Of a stretch of DNA of 64,000 bases, positions 36,431 to 47,607 are shown in pieces. Numbering within the stretch: position 1 is the stretch's first letter; the number at the start of each line of letters is the position of its first letter. The notes under the pieces are model-generated. The model searched no databases. It saw only the letters and a program-made list of their open reading frames with translations, and had not been told where the DNA came from. The translations under genes and the position numbers were made by a program. Source of the DNA: Tigriopus japonicus (taxonomy: Eukaryota; Arthropoda; Copepoda; Harpacticoida; Harpacticidae); NCBI GenBank assembly GCA_010645155.1, contig CM021317.1, positions 14,362,695 through 14,426,694 on the forward strand, in the 5' to 3' direction.

Positions 36431-39400
36431 ATGAAAGTTCTGGGAAGCTTGATTTTGGCCTTAACTTTGACTGTTAGTGCCCAAGGAGCGGTAAGTAGAA
36501 GCTTCAAAATGAAGTAAAATGCCACAGTTAGTAAAAATAATTACATTTTCAGAGTCAAGTGAAACTGGGGTTGTACTACGAGTCCCTGTGTCCGGATTCG
36601 CAAAATTTCTTTCGAGACCAATTTATCCGAACTTACGACTCATTGGGGAAATATTTGGACGTTTACTTCAACCCCTTTGGCCACGCCACGGTAAGTAAAG
36701 AAAGTTGGACACCCGCTTCTTTACTCAGAAGCAGGCACATTGTTATGACCAGGGGTGCAGATTTCAGGCAAATAAGATTTTATTAAACATGTTTATTTGC
36801 TATTTCCTAGCTTTTCAAGTTTTTTTGCCATTTTTCATTTTATTTGCCATTTTTGGGCAAATATATACAAACTTTGTCAGTTTTGGGCAATTAAATGCAA
36901 AGTTTGTCGGTTTTTTGGGCAAATTTATGCAAAAAATGTCTTTTTTGGGCAAAAATAGGAAAAAATATCATTTGTTTTGTTTAAGGGATGTATTGATTAT
37001 TCAATGGAATAAATATATTTTCTCTTCAATGTTCATACACTTGCATTTCAATTTTATGTTGATGAAATATAATGCTTTTTCCGAATTTTGTGGCCAATTT
37101 TGCTTTTATTTTGGTACAATTTCGTGCCTACTTGCCATTTTATTTGCTATTTTGGACGTGTTTATTTGCCATTTCTTGGGATCAAAAGGCATGGTTTACT
37201 TACCAGAAATCTGCACCCCTAGTTATGACTACTAATGTTAGTGATGTCTTTCGAGTTCGATTTAGGTATAGTTTTGCCATTTTGGTCCTCTAGAGTCAAA
37301 AAACTTAGGGTCAAAACTAGACTTCTCACAAGGCACAAGACCTAAGCCTAGTTTATTAGACGCAAAGAGCGATCTCAAGATCGGACTTACGTACGTTTCG
37401 AACTTAAGTACGATCTTGAGAACGATCTTTTGCGCCTAAAAAACTAGGCTCTAATCTCCCAGTAAAATATGACAACACTGCCAACTCGAAGTCCATCATT
37501 AGTAGTGCTGATGGAACTCAAACTCGATTTGGTTCGAGTGTTACAGTATTGGTCCTTGCATCGCTTTTTGGTCTATAAGTTTAAAACAACCTGCGTATTT
37601 AAACAGCAATGAAACTTCGGGTAAAATATGCCCACATTCCCAACTCGAAAACCATGGGAATTTTATGCAAATAAAAGATGACTCAAATGTCCTTCAAAAT
37701 GAGAATAAAAAGGCCCAGAATGCAAATAAAATGATGTTTTGAGCGGGGCATTTAAGTTTTGTTGTGGGGTTTTAAGGTCTGCATTGTCGGTTCAAGGTTT
37801 ATGGGGCTAAAAATTGCAATCTTTTGTCTCTTTGTGTTGATATTATATTGACGTACCTTTAATTTTTTTCTCCTTGTGGATAAGAAAAGGCTTTAGAGAA
37901 GAGACTTTTTAACGAGTGCAACTATATACACAAATTTTTCCGTTCATTATCCAATTCCAAAACTATATTCTTTGTCTAGTCCATTTTTCGAAATTTAATT
38001 TTGAAAAAAAAAAAAAAACGACTTTAGTTCGTAAAAGATATCTCAGTTTTTGGCGTACGTCAGCTATTAAGGTGCATAAATCTACTAACCTTACACTAAG
38101 TACTAGTGATGGACCGAAAGCGCTTTTGGCCGAAATTTCGGTTTCGGTTTCGGTTATGCCTACCGAAACCGAAAGCAGACAAGCACTATATAAAATGGAG
38201 TTTGACAACAAAATCGAAAAAAAAATGGTCCAAAAAACTCTGAAATTTAAGTTTTAAGATTTTTCAAAATTTGCGATTACCCAACATCGAACACATTCTA
38301 ATTTTTAAGGCGGATTTTGCATTGAACAATTTTGTAAACAGTGAACACTGCTTTCGCTTTCGGTTTCGGTTAAGCCCTCTTTCGGCCGAAACTTTCGGTT
38401 TCGGTTATGAGCCCTTTCGGTCCATCACTACTAAGTACCTAGAAGGGGACTTTGTTAGTCAAGGTACCACATCTTCTGAAGTTTGTAACAGAAAAATCCA
38501 ATTAAAAAACACGATATGGGAAAAATAACTTATTTTCGTATCCACATTTAAATCAAATTTCCAAAATTTATTCTTGAAAATTATATATGATCCCCTAACC
38601 ACTCTCCACAATCACGTTTTTCTACCCATTGTCCCAAAAAGTCTCCAAAATGCAAAACAAAATGCAAATAAGCGCTCAGAATGCAAATCGATGCAAATAA
38701 GGGCTCTAAATATAAATCAGTGCAAGTCAGGGCCAAAAATGCCAATAAAAGTTCTTGTCATCAAATTATAAGCCCTGCCCGGCACTAATTATGACACCGG
38801 CGATCTTCTCTGCCAACCCTGCCTCTAATTTTCTAGGATGAATATGAAGTCAACACTAGCAGCTTACTGCAACAAGCTTTTTCCCCTTTCAGGGTTGGTT
38901 TAATCCAGTCTTTGGGGAAGGGGTAGATCATGAAAAGCATTTGCAATTGTCTTGTCCTGCATTCAATGACGTCAGTAGATCTCTTCTGTATTCTGTACAA
39001 AGAATGGATGGCAACAGATTCGAAGCAACAGTTTTAGATGGGGCAACTCTCATTTTATTTCTTGAAGAGAAAAACGGACAGTATTTCTCCTGAACCTACC
39101 CTGCATTGTGCATAAATGATCCTCGGTATTTTTGGACTCACACAACCATTTTTCAGCTGCTGTCCCGCAAAAAACTGAGTATTTCGGACCTTTAGATATC
39201 TATGCTCAAAAGGCAGCTCCCAACAAGGGTAGGCAGGTTGGGCGAATTTATGAACTACATTTGGCTTACCTTAAAATCGTTCAACATTAGGCGTAATTCG
39301 GCTTTGAAAGTGAAGCAAAGTGGACTTTTTTCATTTACGCTTTTCTTGGTCTTGAAGCAAAAAAGTAAAATCTCGAAAATGTCCTTTTGATGAAAGCAAG

Positions 39401-41278
39401 AATACCAATTAAGGTGCTTGCATTCATTTACATTTTCAAGATTTTATGCACAAGAAATCATGGACAAGCTAAAGAAAGAAATCATCGAGTCTCTTTCTTT
39501 TGCTTTTCCCGGACTTCCTAGCAATCAAATCCCAAAAATTTAAAGGAATGCAAGAAATTGGATTGGTTTTCTTACACTCATTAAAAAAATCATTCCAATA
39601 CCGTTGAAATCTTTGCAGAATGACTGAGATAACAATCCGGAAACTACAATTAGATGTTCATTTCATCATAAATGTGTGACTTTTCTTCACAGTACAATTC
39701 TAATAATGAGGGAGGTTGGGATTTCGAGTGCCAACATGGTCCCAATGAGTGCTACGGAAATTTGATTCAGGCCTGCATTTTGAATCGCGTCAAAGACCAA
39801 GATGTTCGTTCCAAAGTGATCACCTGCATCATGACCACGACAGATCAATCCACATCATGGGAGGAGACTAACATGAAGGTAAGAATAAGACGCCAAACAA
39901 AGCTTGACAATATTTTAAGAATATTGGACACTGATGTAACGAATATTTCAGCACATTCGCCATTTATTTAAGGAAGCAAAAGAGACCCTTTGAGAAAAAG
40001 TAGTCTAGATGGGGAAAAATGAAGCTTTTTTGAGGATAAATAACAAACACATTTTATTCAAAAAACCTGACAGCCGCTCAAAAAAGTCTTGAAACGCAAG
40101 GTGCGTCAGGAATATCCGATTTGAAATCGTCATAGTAAGATTTAACACTGTCATTTGCATTATTATTTTAGAATTTGCATTAGACTTTATTTATGAAAGA
40201 ATCTTGAAACTATGTTTTATTTTTTATAAAATAAATATTAATTAAAAATTAAATATAATAAATAATAATAATAATTGTTTAATTATTTGAATATTTGAAT
40301 ATCCCTACAACGCTGACGTACTTTACAACTTGTGATGACCCGATCAATCAAGTTTTAAGTATTGTGTTAGGCTTTGCTTAAGCCTAAATGCCGAAACCAG
40401 GAGAAGAATTCGACAGATTAAAGAATTTGAAGTCTTGCCTAAAAGAACCACAACGGAAATCAAAATCGCTCGATCAAAGAATCCTTTGAATTCCAGGAAA
40501 AACAGTCCTGTGCATGATTCCTTGCACCTACTTTCAGTTTCTAATCCATATCTATATATTCTCAATAGAAGGGTTATTTGTCAGCTTCTGATTAGCTAAA
40601 ATCTAAGTCATTTTTTATTTCATGTTTTCATGAACAGTGCATTGAGGAGATTCCTGAATTGGACTACGATGACATCATTGGTTGTCAGAGCACTTCCGAG
40701 GGAGAAAACTTGCTCAAGAACCTGGGTGAAGTCACTCTTTCATTGGTACCTCCTGTTACTTGGGTCCCATGGGTCACTATCAACGAGGTAGGGTTGACAA
40801 GCCTCGAAATTCTACGATTTTGATTAACAAACTAAAAACAATCAACAGTTTTGAAAAAGTAAGGTTATTCTTTGGAACAAAAACCAAATTAGGGATGGGT
40901 GATTTTCGGCATCGACGCCGACACCGACTCATGTCAAATTGTTAAGTCGATACTGACACCGGATGTAAAAGTGTGTATGTAATAAATTTTCATACTTTTG
41001 AAAAATCACGAAACCTTGTAAGTGTCGACACAAAAGACCCATGTCAACACTGACACCAGCTTCTCGCCCACCTTTAAACCAAATTTATTATTATTGTTAC
41101 GAAAAAATTTGTTCTAGATCAAGGGGAAAAAATCACTAAAACGTACTAAGATGTCAAATCCGTTGAGAGAGTTCCTTTTTTTCAGGTTTATGTGGAGGAG
41201 GATTTTGATGCCACCCAATATCATCTTAAGGAATTGTTGTGTGAGAAATATTTGAGTGAAGTTCCTGAGTGTCAATAA
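36431..41278 (+). CDS. GILT-like thiol reductase
   Basis: Member of the gamma-interferon-inducible lysosomal thiol reductase family, which reduces protein disulfides in lysosomes or outside the cell. Exons: 36431-36490, 36553-36690, 39693-39878, 40638-40787, 41186-41278; 208 residues, all phase-0 junctions. Residues 1-18 form a signal peptide (MKVLGSLILALTLTVSAQ). The domain starts VKLGLYYESLCPDS; the active-site pair is C33-P-D-S36 rather than CxxC, as in several arthropod GILT-like proteins. The family signature CQHGPNECYGN (79-89) is intact. The later VPWVTINEVYVEEDF and a Cys-rich end (C197, C207) also fit the family. Length matches GILT proteins. Expected role is innate immunity or antigen and protein turnover; substrate is unknown. 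Intron 2 (3.0 kb) is swollen by transposons. Confidence 0.93.
36750..37221 (+). mobile_element. hAT-D non-autonomous element
   Basis: A 472-bp element in GILT intron 2 with ends CAGGGGTGCAGATTTC and GAAATCTGCACCCCTA. It has a perfect 8-bp duplication, gttatgac, at 36742-36749 and 37222-37229. Interior rich in TTTTGGGCAAAT and TTTATTTGCCATTTT units in both orientations. The open frame of 176 codons across it is a by-product of this composition and shows no transposase features. Confidence 0.92.
37345..37450. mobile_element. palindromic MITE, copy 1
   Basis: A 106-bp near-perfect hairpin: left AGCCTAGTTTATTAGACGC, right ending AAACTAGGCT, with internal inverse GCGATCTCAAGATCG blocks. Flanked by the 3-bp duplication cta (37342-37344 and 37451-37453). 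The same element is at 59182. Class uncertain; 3-bp duplications are found in PIF/Harbinger elements. Confidence 0.85.
38104..38430 (-). mobile_element. hAT-B non-autonomous element, copy 5
   Basis: A 327-bp copy in GILT intron 2, inverted relative to copies 1 and 3. Ends TAGTGATGGACCGAAAG and CTTTCGGTCCATCACTA are intact, with a perfect 8-bp duplication, ctaagtac, at 38096-38103 and 38431-38438. CCGAAA and TTTCGG hexamers cluster inside both ends. Confidence 0.93.
38455..38780 (+). repeat. dispersed repeat (GCAAATAAGGGC family), copy 2
   Basis: Partner of the repeat at 30290-30590, with the same block order but lacking the inverted 68-bp arm. It ends in several AATGCAAAT units. Located in GILT intron 2; class unknown. 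Confidence 0.6.
40890..41076 (+). mobile_element. hAT-C non-autonomous element, copy 2
   Basis: A 187-bp element in GILT intron 4 starting TAGGGATGGGTGATTTTC and ending CTTCTCGCCCACCTTTA. It has a perfect 8-bp duplication, aaccaaat, at 40882-40889 and 41077-41084. Interior carries GACGCCGACACCGACTC and GTGTCGACAC motifs like copy 1. Confidence 0.9.
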
Positions 41279-41279
41279 A
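41274..41279 (+). promoter_or_regulatory. AATAAA polyadenylation signal overlapping the GILT stop codon
   Basis: The final codons tgt caa taa are followed by a, so AATAAA spans the last Gln codon and the TAA stop. No other AATAAA is seen in the next 60 bases. If used, the 3' UTR is only about 15-30 nt. Confidence 0.6.
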
Positions 41280-43020
41280 TGATTTTGAACTGCCTTGATT
41301 TATTTCCTCGTTTCGTCTAATTGTTTCTCAAACCTTCAAGACCAGGCAATTTTTTTGTTCAACCAAACTTTTTTGTCTCAAAGACTTTCCAGAAATGCAA
41401 TTTCAGTTTTTGACAATTACTTCTTTGAATTTTTTAACTAATATGATTCGGTTTATCATACCTTTCTGCAGCAAATGTGACATGCTAAAACATCTTGCAA
41501 AATGTTTGCACTTGCCACACACAATAGGTTTGAACTTCTAAAAGACCTTCTGGAGGTTTTTACACATGCTTTGAAAGATTTCTTTTCTTTCAATTAACTG
41601 TGTCCTTGGACTTGAATGCAATTGCGGGCAAATCGTACTTACCTTTTTTTTGGCTCGAATACAGCTTAAACTTAATTTCAATGTACAGGGCCTGAATAAT
41701 GAAGAACCATTTATCAATCAGTTGTTAACACAACCGATTGCTTTTGAGGCAAGTCACTTTTGGGTTAAAATGTGAGCTTATTTAGACCACGGTCTTGCTC
41801 CGTTGAATTTTGATTAAATCATCCTTTGCCATGGATATAAGATTTAACACTTTTCAAAGTGATTAAGACACTTCTTTTTGTGGGACGTTTCAGCTTTTTT
41901 GACATGTGATATTTATTATTGCTGAACAAAAAGGGTGAGTGGAACACATTTGAAGTCCGCTTTTGGACTTAAAAGTCAAGAGTTGATCAAGTTGAAATTG
42001 TTGAATATCGAACCTTAAGTCTTCCATCTGAACTCAACTTAACTCATCAATCAGACGTACAAGTGCGTAATCACGCAATGTTCCAAAGCGAGAATCTATT
42101 CAAATATCTTAGTAACAAAGCAAATCCACTCACAAACGATGCTCGAATCTACTAATTCAAATCTGAAACAGCGGTTAGCGCAGGACCCTTCGAATAACTC
42201 CTGAAGCTCCTAAATTGGTCCTCAAAATTGGTGGATTAGGCTATTTGAATTTTCAAGAATTGGTCAGTACCCTACAATCCAATTGTTTGATATTATTATT
42301 GTTGTGCTTTATGTTATGAAAAAAACTTGAATAAGCGTGGACAAACAGCGAAACTAGCGACAAAAGTCTGGCGCATTTTCATGCTTGTTGGGTGTTTTTT
42401 TTGCATTTTTCATAAAACTGGTGATTTTCTGCAGACACAAAAGGTTAGGAAATAACACTAACTTGTTTATGACTTCTCTTCATTTAAACTTTGTTAGAGA
42501 AGCGACTTTGATTTTCATTTGAATTCAAGACAAACAAGTTTAGTTGTAAAACATTTTTTATAATTATGCATGAGAAAAACAAAGCACTTTATGGCGGATT
42601 TTGAAATCTTTCAGAACAATGGCGAATTTTCGTTCCAAAGTCAGCGCATCTGTCAAAAATTGTTTGCACTAATTTCGAGTGGCAAGTTGCAGCCACTAAG
42701 CATTAAACGTCAGGTAGAGTTCCTTATAAAAAGTCAATTGTGTTTTTTGTGATAAGAATGGGCTTTTTGCAAAAACAGCAATAAAGAAAGGATGCTACTA
42801 CAGAGCCAGTTTCACACAACTTTTATTTTGCAATTTTTCTATTATTAAAAAATTTGTTAGAAATCTAAATTATTCGAATTCAGATATTCAAAAATTAAAT
42901 CTATTGATGTATATATTTTCCGCTCCTAGTTCTCCACAACTTTGAAACCTATCATTGTTAGCTGATATTGTTTCTTATTTATTCCCTGGATAACTCCAAA
43001 AGGACATCTAATAAAAGGAA
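41279..43020. other. no gene recognised
   Basis: AT-rich intergenic DNA after the GILT gene. Only short motif-free open frames (for example 42570-42752). Confidence 0.45.
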
Positions 43021-43107
43021 GCCAGAATGGCCTCGCGTACTAACGTGTTATTAAGGGCCGAGAGTAAGTGCTTCCCCAGACGGCGCGAGTTCGAGTCCTG
43101 TTGGGGA
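43021..43107 (+). repeat. tRNA-Leu-derived SINE head or tRNA pseudogene
   Basis: GCCAGAATGGCCTCGCGTAC resembles the 5' half of a class II tRNA-Leu (A-box TGGCCnnGCG), and GCGAGTTCGAGTCCTG contains a good B-box. A long variable region lies between, as in tRNA-Leu. The acceptor stem does not close well and there is no CCA-side pairing, so it is not a working tRNA. Unrelated, GC-richer sequence follows to the gap, as in a SINE body. Confidence 0.6.
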
Positions 43108-43330
43108 TAGAACGGACGTTGTCGGGAGAAATCCTTTTTTATCAGTCTCTTCTCGTCTGTCGTCGTGAGCACACGTCTTTTGCGTTGCTCATGACTTACG
43201 GGCCGGTTTAGACTAAGTGCTGTGTTGTGTTGTGTAGTGGTCGATTGGATCCAAGGTAAGCCATTTTTGCATATTTATTTGCCTTTCTCTTTTTTCTCTT
43301 ACTACTTTATTTCTATCTTTAACATTTTTT

Positions 43331-43732
43331 NNNNNNNNNNNNNNNNNNNNNNNNNNNNNNNNNNNNNNNNNNNNNNNNNNNNNNNNNNNNNNNNNNNNNN
43401 NNNNNNNNNNNNNNNNNNNNNNNNNNNNNNNNNNNNNNNNNNNNNNNNNNNNNNNNNNNNNNNNNNNNNNNNNNNNNNNNNNNNNNNNNNNNNNNNNNNN
43501 NNNNNNNNNNNNNNNNNNNNNNNNNNNNNNNNNNNNNNNNNNNNNNNNNNNNNNNNNNNNNNNNNNNNNNNNNNNNNNNNNNNNNNNNNNNNNNNNNNNN
43601 NNNNNNNNNNNNNNNNNNNNNNNNNNNNNNNNNNNNNNNNNNNNNNNNNNNNNNNNNNNNNNNNNNNNNNNNNNNNNNNNNNNNNNNNNNNNNNNNNNNN
43701 NNNNNNNNNNNNNNNNNNNNNNNNNNNNNNNN
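43331..43732. other. assembly gap (Ns)
   Basis: Run of 402 N immediately downstream of the SINE-like sequence, possibly a collapsed repeat. Open frames across it are artefacts. Confidence 0.99.
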
Positions 43733-46154
43733 CAACCACAACTCAATTCAATAAGGTTAACTTTTCCAAGTCCGAAACGATTCAAAAGGTTACCTTTATT
43801 CCACTTACCGTCGAGAAAGACCGGAGTGAATCGGCAAAAGGGGCTCAACAAGTGTTCCTTCCTTTGACGCGAGTGAGCACTGGAATGAGAATGGCAAGGG
43901 TTCCGGAATTTACGATGAATTAAGAGCTAGGGGACAAAAAGAAGAGGGTGAGGAAGGGAACGAAGGACAAAGAGAGCACAAGGACAGGCCCACCAGGATG
44001 TACGTACAACGAACGGACCAATCTTCATCAATGGCCAACGGGCTCACGGTTTGACGGCCAACGATTTAGGGTTAATTGGATTTGTGTACGTTAGTGGGAT
44101 AATTTGAAGGGTGGTTGGTAAAATATTTCTTGGAATGTGGTTCAGTTATCAGAAGTATGATTGTCGATTTTTTTTAAATTTAGGACATGAAAGGTTGTTC
44201 AAAGGAGTAACACAACTATTCTCTTTTCTTTTATGTTAAAAACTTGGCTTATACTTTGGATACTATCATTCTTTTTTAAAGAAAATGTTACTCGTAGCGT
44301 TATCAAAAAAGTGACAAATTACGTAGATGAAGAATGTCTTGTAAAGCATTTTCATTTATGTATATCTGTAAAATCGATTACTTAATTCCTACAACTCCGT
44401 GATAATCATAGTTTTTGAAAGAAAGTTTTTAAGGATGATTTCATTAGGTTTTCAAGTTTTAAAAGTAAATGTGTATTTTTTAGTTCACCAAAAACATTCT
44501 TGACATCTCTTAATAATAATAAGTTTATTGCGACTCACGGTCATGTGATGGTTTAAAAAAATCCTGGATAAATATATATGCCACTCTACCATTTACCATT
44601 TTTACCATTTCTCTGGTTTCAAAACCGAAATATCAATTTGGCATTGAAAATTTGCAAGATATCTGAAACTTTCCATTCCTATTTGCACTCCTTCTTTTAT
44701 AACACATTTTTTGATCAGATGTGAATGGTTGTCCATGCGTGAGGATTGCGTTATGAAAACCCGATGTTTGTCACAGATGGTCTCATAAGTAATGAAGGCT
44801 GCAGGCTCAAAGGGTGACCGATTTAGAGCCCAGGTTACTAATATTAACATAGACCCTTCAAATCGAGGTTATAGGTGTGCTGCAAGAGGTTAATTCATTT
44901 TTTCCGTGCTTCCATCATGACAAGTGTTAAGTTTATTATTTTAAGGTACCAGTTACTTACCATTTGAGCAAGTGTTGGAGCAAGTCATGAAGAAGCAAAT
45001 TAATTGCTCAAGAGCGTCATTTGTCCGTTTAATATAAGAAAACTAAATATGACTGATTGGAGCAATCCTGTGCGACATTTATGCCAGGTCATTGTTGTAG
45101 CTGAGCTTACCGCACTTTTGTAATGAGTAGAGAGACCGGATTTGAAATTTATGTTTTTTCAGTCAAAACTTTTTTTACCAAAAAGTTGAAAATCAATTGG
45201 AAAAGAGGAAAAAAGGAAAAAAGGAATTGAATTTCCTCCCAACTTGGGACAATTTTAAAAAATACGTTTCAAAAAACTATCATTAGATTTCTGTTTGCTA
45301 GATTTCCCCACTCTTGTATGCTCTCAAGTTCATTCCAGTTCAGAGGATTGTATCCAAATTACCAAGAAATACAGAAGTGGGCACCATGTAAATATTTTGA
45401 AAATTTGTAACGAAGAATAAAGCTTCAAGCAACTAAAACGCAACTGGATTCGATTTTGTTGAAAAATTATCAACATTAAGATAAACTAGAGATTTATTGC
45501 ATTAACCTTACTAATGTATGGTGTCTATTCAATGTTAAGATGCGACTTTGAGTTTTCAAATAAAGCATGTTTGCATGAAGAATCTTTAAGGCAAATCAAT
45601 AAGGTCCAAAATTGCTTCAAAAAATAATTAAAAATGAACTTAAATTTGCCGGTGTTCACCCAATTTTTTTCCAGCTACCATGCAACTTAGATAAATGTCC
45701 TCTTTGAGGAATTCAGAACACTTTCCCGTCTCACTATATCAATTGTTTTTAAAAAGGTCGGCTCTATTTCACGTCACTATGTTAAGAACGAGAATAATTA
45801 AGAGAACAAAAATTTTTAACGTCGACCTTCCCCAAAATGTCCAAGGATTCACAAAAAATGAAAGGCTTCTGAATTGAAGGGTTCCTCAACTTTGCATTTG
45901 CCATCTGATACTTGCGTTCTCATTGATCAAAAGTTATTGAATACAAAGAAAATTATCAGCCAAAATGGCATCAAAGTTGCTATTGCTCAATGATTCCTCA
46001 AGTTTGCATCGGCAAACCAAGAACGACTGAAGTTTCTGGACAACGAGGTTGGCAATGATTTTCCAATAGGAACAAATCCACACAAATGAATTAATCAAAA
46101 ATTTCTTAATTTTGACAGCGCCCAAAACCCCCCTCTGGAAGGGATCACTTAGAG
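43733..46154. other. no gene recognised
   Basis: From 43733 to about 44100 the sequence is GC-richer than usual. An open frame joins into the gap (43741-43920 plus: ITTQFNKV.. then TEKDRSESAKG-like), without a family match. The rest is AT-rich with nothing supportable. Confidence 0.35.
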
Positions 46155-46402
46155 CAGCGGTCGGCAACCACTTTTGTGTCAAGGCCCACGAAATTTGATT
46201 CATATTGTCAGGGGCCCACCAAACAGGCTTTGGTAGGTTCAGGGCCCACAAATTAGCGATCAAGGAGCTTTGGGCCCATAAGTACAGTACTGTTGATAGT
46301 TCTCGGTCCCACTATTTTGGACTTTCTTCATAGCTCTTGGGCCCACCAACGACCACCCTTGGGCTCACATTTGGGCCGCGGCCCACCGGTTGCCGACCCC
46401 TG
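46155..46402 (-). mobile_element. hAT-A non-autonomous element, copy 4
   Basis: A 248-bp copy in inverse orientation with ends CAGCGGTCGGCAACC and GGTTGCCGACCCCTG. Flanking 8-mers acttagag (46147-46154) and acttggag (46403-46410) match at seven of eight. It contains the gtgggccc/gggcccac motifs of the family. Confidence 0.88.
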
Positions 46403-47607
46403 ACTTGGAGTTATTCTTAAATGTAGTGCTTCATGATGAAGCTCATAGAGTGCGTTATGACGGGTGTAACCGGTGTAACGCAAATATCCTCCATGAAGTC
46501 TGCCTCTCAGAGTCAATCCAGAAATTACAGCCTGAGCCATCTAGAGGTCACAGATTAAACTACTGTTGCTGCGGTCTGCCTGCTTAGCATAGATAATTAA
46601 TAGCATAGATCATTTTTTTGTTGAAATGGGGCCTCCCTCAGATCTTTAGGTATTTTTGTCATCCAATTTTGTTGAAATGACAAATTTGAAGGCTCGTGTT
46701 CGTCTGTGGCCTTGTCAATTTTGTACACATTTTGGCCATTGACTTACTACAAGTGTGATTCATTATGTTTGAAGTGCGGCACTCACATTAGTTCCAAACT
46801 ATGTTATAAGTGCAAACCTACGTATGTTCTACATTTGTCCATTGAATATTGGAGTCACAAGTTATGCCTTTTCAAAGCTTTGTACTGAAGACAACATAAA
46901 ATGAAGGAGCTCGCCCTTTTTGTTCCTACCAGAAGATTGCGTTAGAGAGATCACAACTTTTAACTCTGAGGCTCAATTGAGTGGACAATTGAATTACGAA
47001 ATCTACTAAACAAAAGCAGGATTTCGCTTGCAATTGAATGCAATTCATTTGATCCAATTGGGGATTACAATTTATTTCTCTGGCCTTGTTGTACAAAGAA
47101 ATTCAGTAGTTCTGGAAAAGACCCAGAGGAATAAAATAGTTTTTCTAATGTTGGTCAATTTGAATTGTACGTTACATAAAGCTCAAAATAAATTACGACA
47201 GCTTTTGTGGTCAAAAGGAAAGTATGGCAAAGGCCTCATTTTTCCGAGAACTAGTTTGTTGATTGCATTCTCCTCACTATCTTCACTATCAAGCTGCCAA
47301 GCAGTCATTAACAAAGTGGTTTTTTTATTGATAGGCTTCTCACATGTTATAAATATACTTTCTAGTACAAGTTCTATAGATTCATGCAAAGTCAAGAGAC
47401 CGACAAATGACGTCACCCCTCTGGACCAAAACCCTTTAGGGGGAACAACAAGAGAGAACAGGGGGAAAATACCTAAAGGGAGAAATCGTTGGTTCGTTCG
47501 TTGGCCCTTCCAACAAAAGATGAGACCATCATGAATGGATGATTCACCCACGAGCACCCCTTCATAATGGAGACTCATCTCGATGGTCATCAACCAACAA
47601 AGAAAGG
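46403..47607. other. intergenic; 3' side of the Myb-like gene
   Basis: Contains the presumed 3' UTR of the minus-strand gene ending at 47608. Open frames at 47028-47534 (plus) and 47183-47593 (minus) have no recognised motifs. Confidence 0.4.

Noticed and set aside
36705..37235. 176-codon plus-strand open frame in GILT intron 2
   Set aside because: It lies within the hAT-D element, is Phe/Leu-rich from T-rich repeats, and has no transposase motif.
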